This document shows, piece after piece, positions 63,869 to 64,000 of a stretch of DNA of 64,000 bases. The notes beneath the pieces were generated by a model. The model made no database searches, was not told the origin of the DNA, and saw only the letters and a list, made by a program, of their open reading frames with translations. How positions within the stretch are numbered: the first letter of the stretch is position 1; every line of letters starts with the position of its first letter. The stretch is taken from the NCBI GenBank assembly GCA_036365145.1, contig JAEOAD010002327.1, positions 703,649 through 767,648 on the forward strand. The letters run 5' to 3'. A program made the translations under genes and the position numbers. This DNA comes from Orientallactaga sibirica (Eukaryota > Chordata > Mammalia > Rodentia > Dipodidae).

Positions 63869-64000
63869 GTTTAAAACACGCAAAGCAACAGGCAAGGGTA
63901 GAGGTCTGATCTCCAGTAACTCTTAAAATAGGCATAGAACCGTCTTGCATCTTTTCCCTGGAGGTGGGACCATGGATGCCAACCCACATGCAATCAGACT
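63869..64000 (-). mobile_element. 3' end of ERV internal region (partial)
   Basis: The 132 bp upstream of the polypurine tract on the element's strand, cut by the window edge. It includes TTGGCATCCATGG and a TTGCCTGTTGC stretch that resemble the non-coding end of class II ERVs. I find no recognisable gag, pol or env domain in so short a piece. The rest of the element must lie to the right of this window. Confidence 0.55.

Noticed and set aside
63605..63895. Minus-strand frame of 96 codons at the right end
   Set aside because: It runs across the polypurine tract, the U3 region and the tetranucleotide tract of the LTR, which are non-coding in this class of element.

Overview
The window is almost entirely one satellite DNA array. 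From base 1 to about 63,290 it is tandem copies of an AT-rich unit of 181 bp (a consensus built by eye is about 37% GC), roughly 350 copies. I see no protein-coding gene, tRNA, rRNA or CRISPR array. This is eukaryotic, very probably mammalian, pericentromeric or centromeric-type heterochromatin. The only non-satellite DNA is the last ~700 bp: part of a class II (ERVK/IAP-like) endogenous retrovirus on the minus strand. Its layout (polypurine tract, U3 start, promoter features, poly(A) signal) resembles rodent IAP elements, so a rodent is a reasonable but unproven guess. I could not name the satellite family or species.

Layout. Bases 1-14,010 hold the array in one orientation; 14,011-63,290 hold it in the opposite orientation. 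The switch is a near-perfect foldback: 17-bp arms with one mismatch around a 3-base centre, both arms leaving at the same point of the monomer. Left of it, 1-9,200 is a higher-order repeat (HOR) of 16-17 monomers (2.9-3.1 kb) and 9,200-13,990 is a less ordered mosaic. Right of it, 14-21 kb is mosaic, 21-31 kb holds large duplicated blocks, 31-43 kb holds 7-, 8- and 11-monomer periodicities, 43-50 kb is unusually uniform but rich in one-base homopolymer indels, and 50-63.3 kb is a young HOR with 17- and 22-monomer spacings and a 7-monomer internal duplication.

Each monomer carries four short dyads: a 14-bp perfect palindrome, an 8-bp-arm hairpin with a 3-base loop, a 7-bp-arm and a 6-bp-arm inverted repeat. 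No canonical CENP-B box was found. The many 63-65 codon ORFs are by-products of the repeat and are not annotated as genes.

The retroviral piece runs right to left: internal 3' end (63,869-64,000), polypurine tract, LTR U3 from 63,854, a 280-bp GACT/CACT tetranucleotide tract, a poly(A) signal at 63,323-63,328, then seven A residues (minus strand) at the satellite junction. The recognisable U5 end is missing. Coordinates of satellite sub-blocks come from diagnostic variants tracked by eye and are good to about one monomer unless a junction is given exactly.
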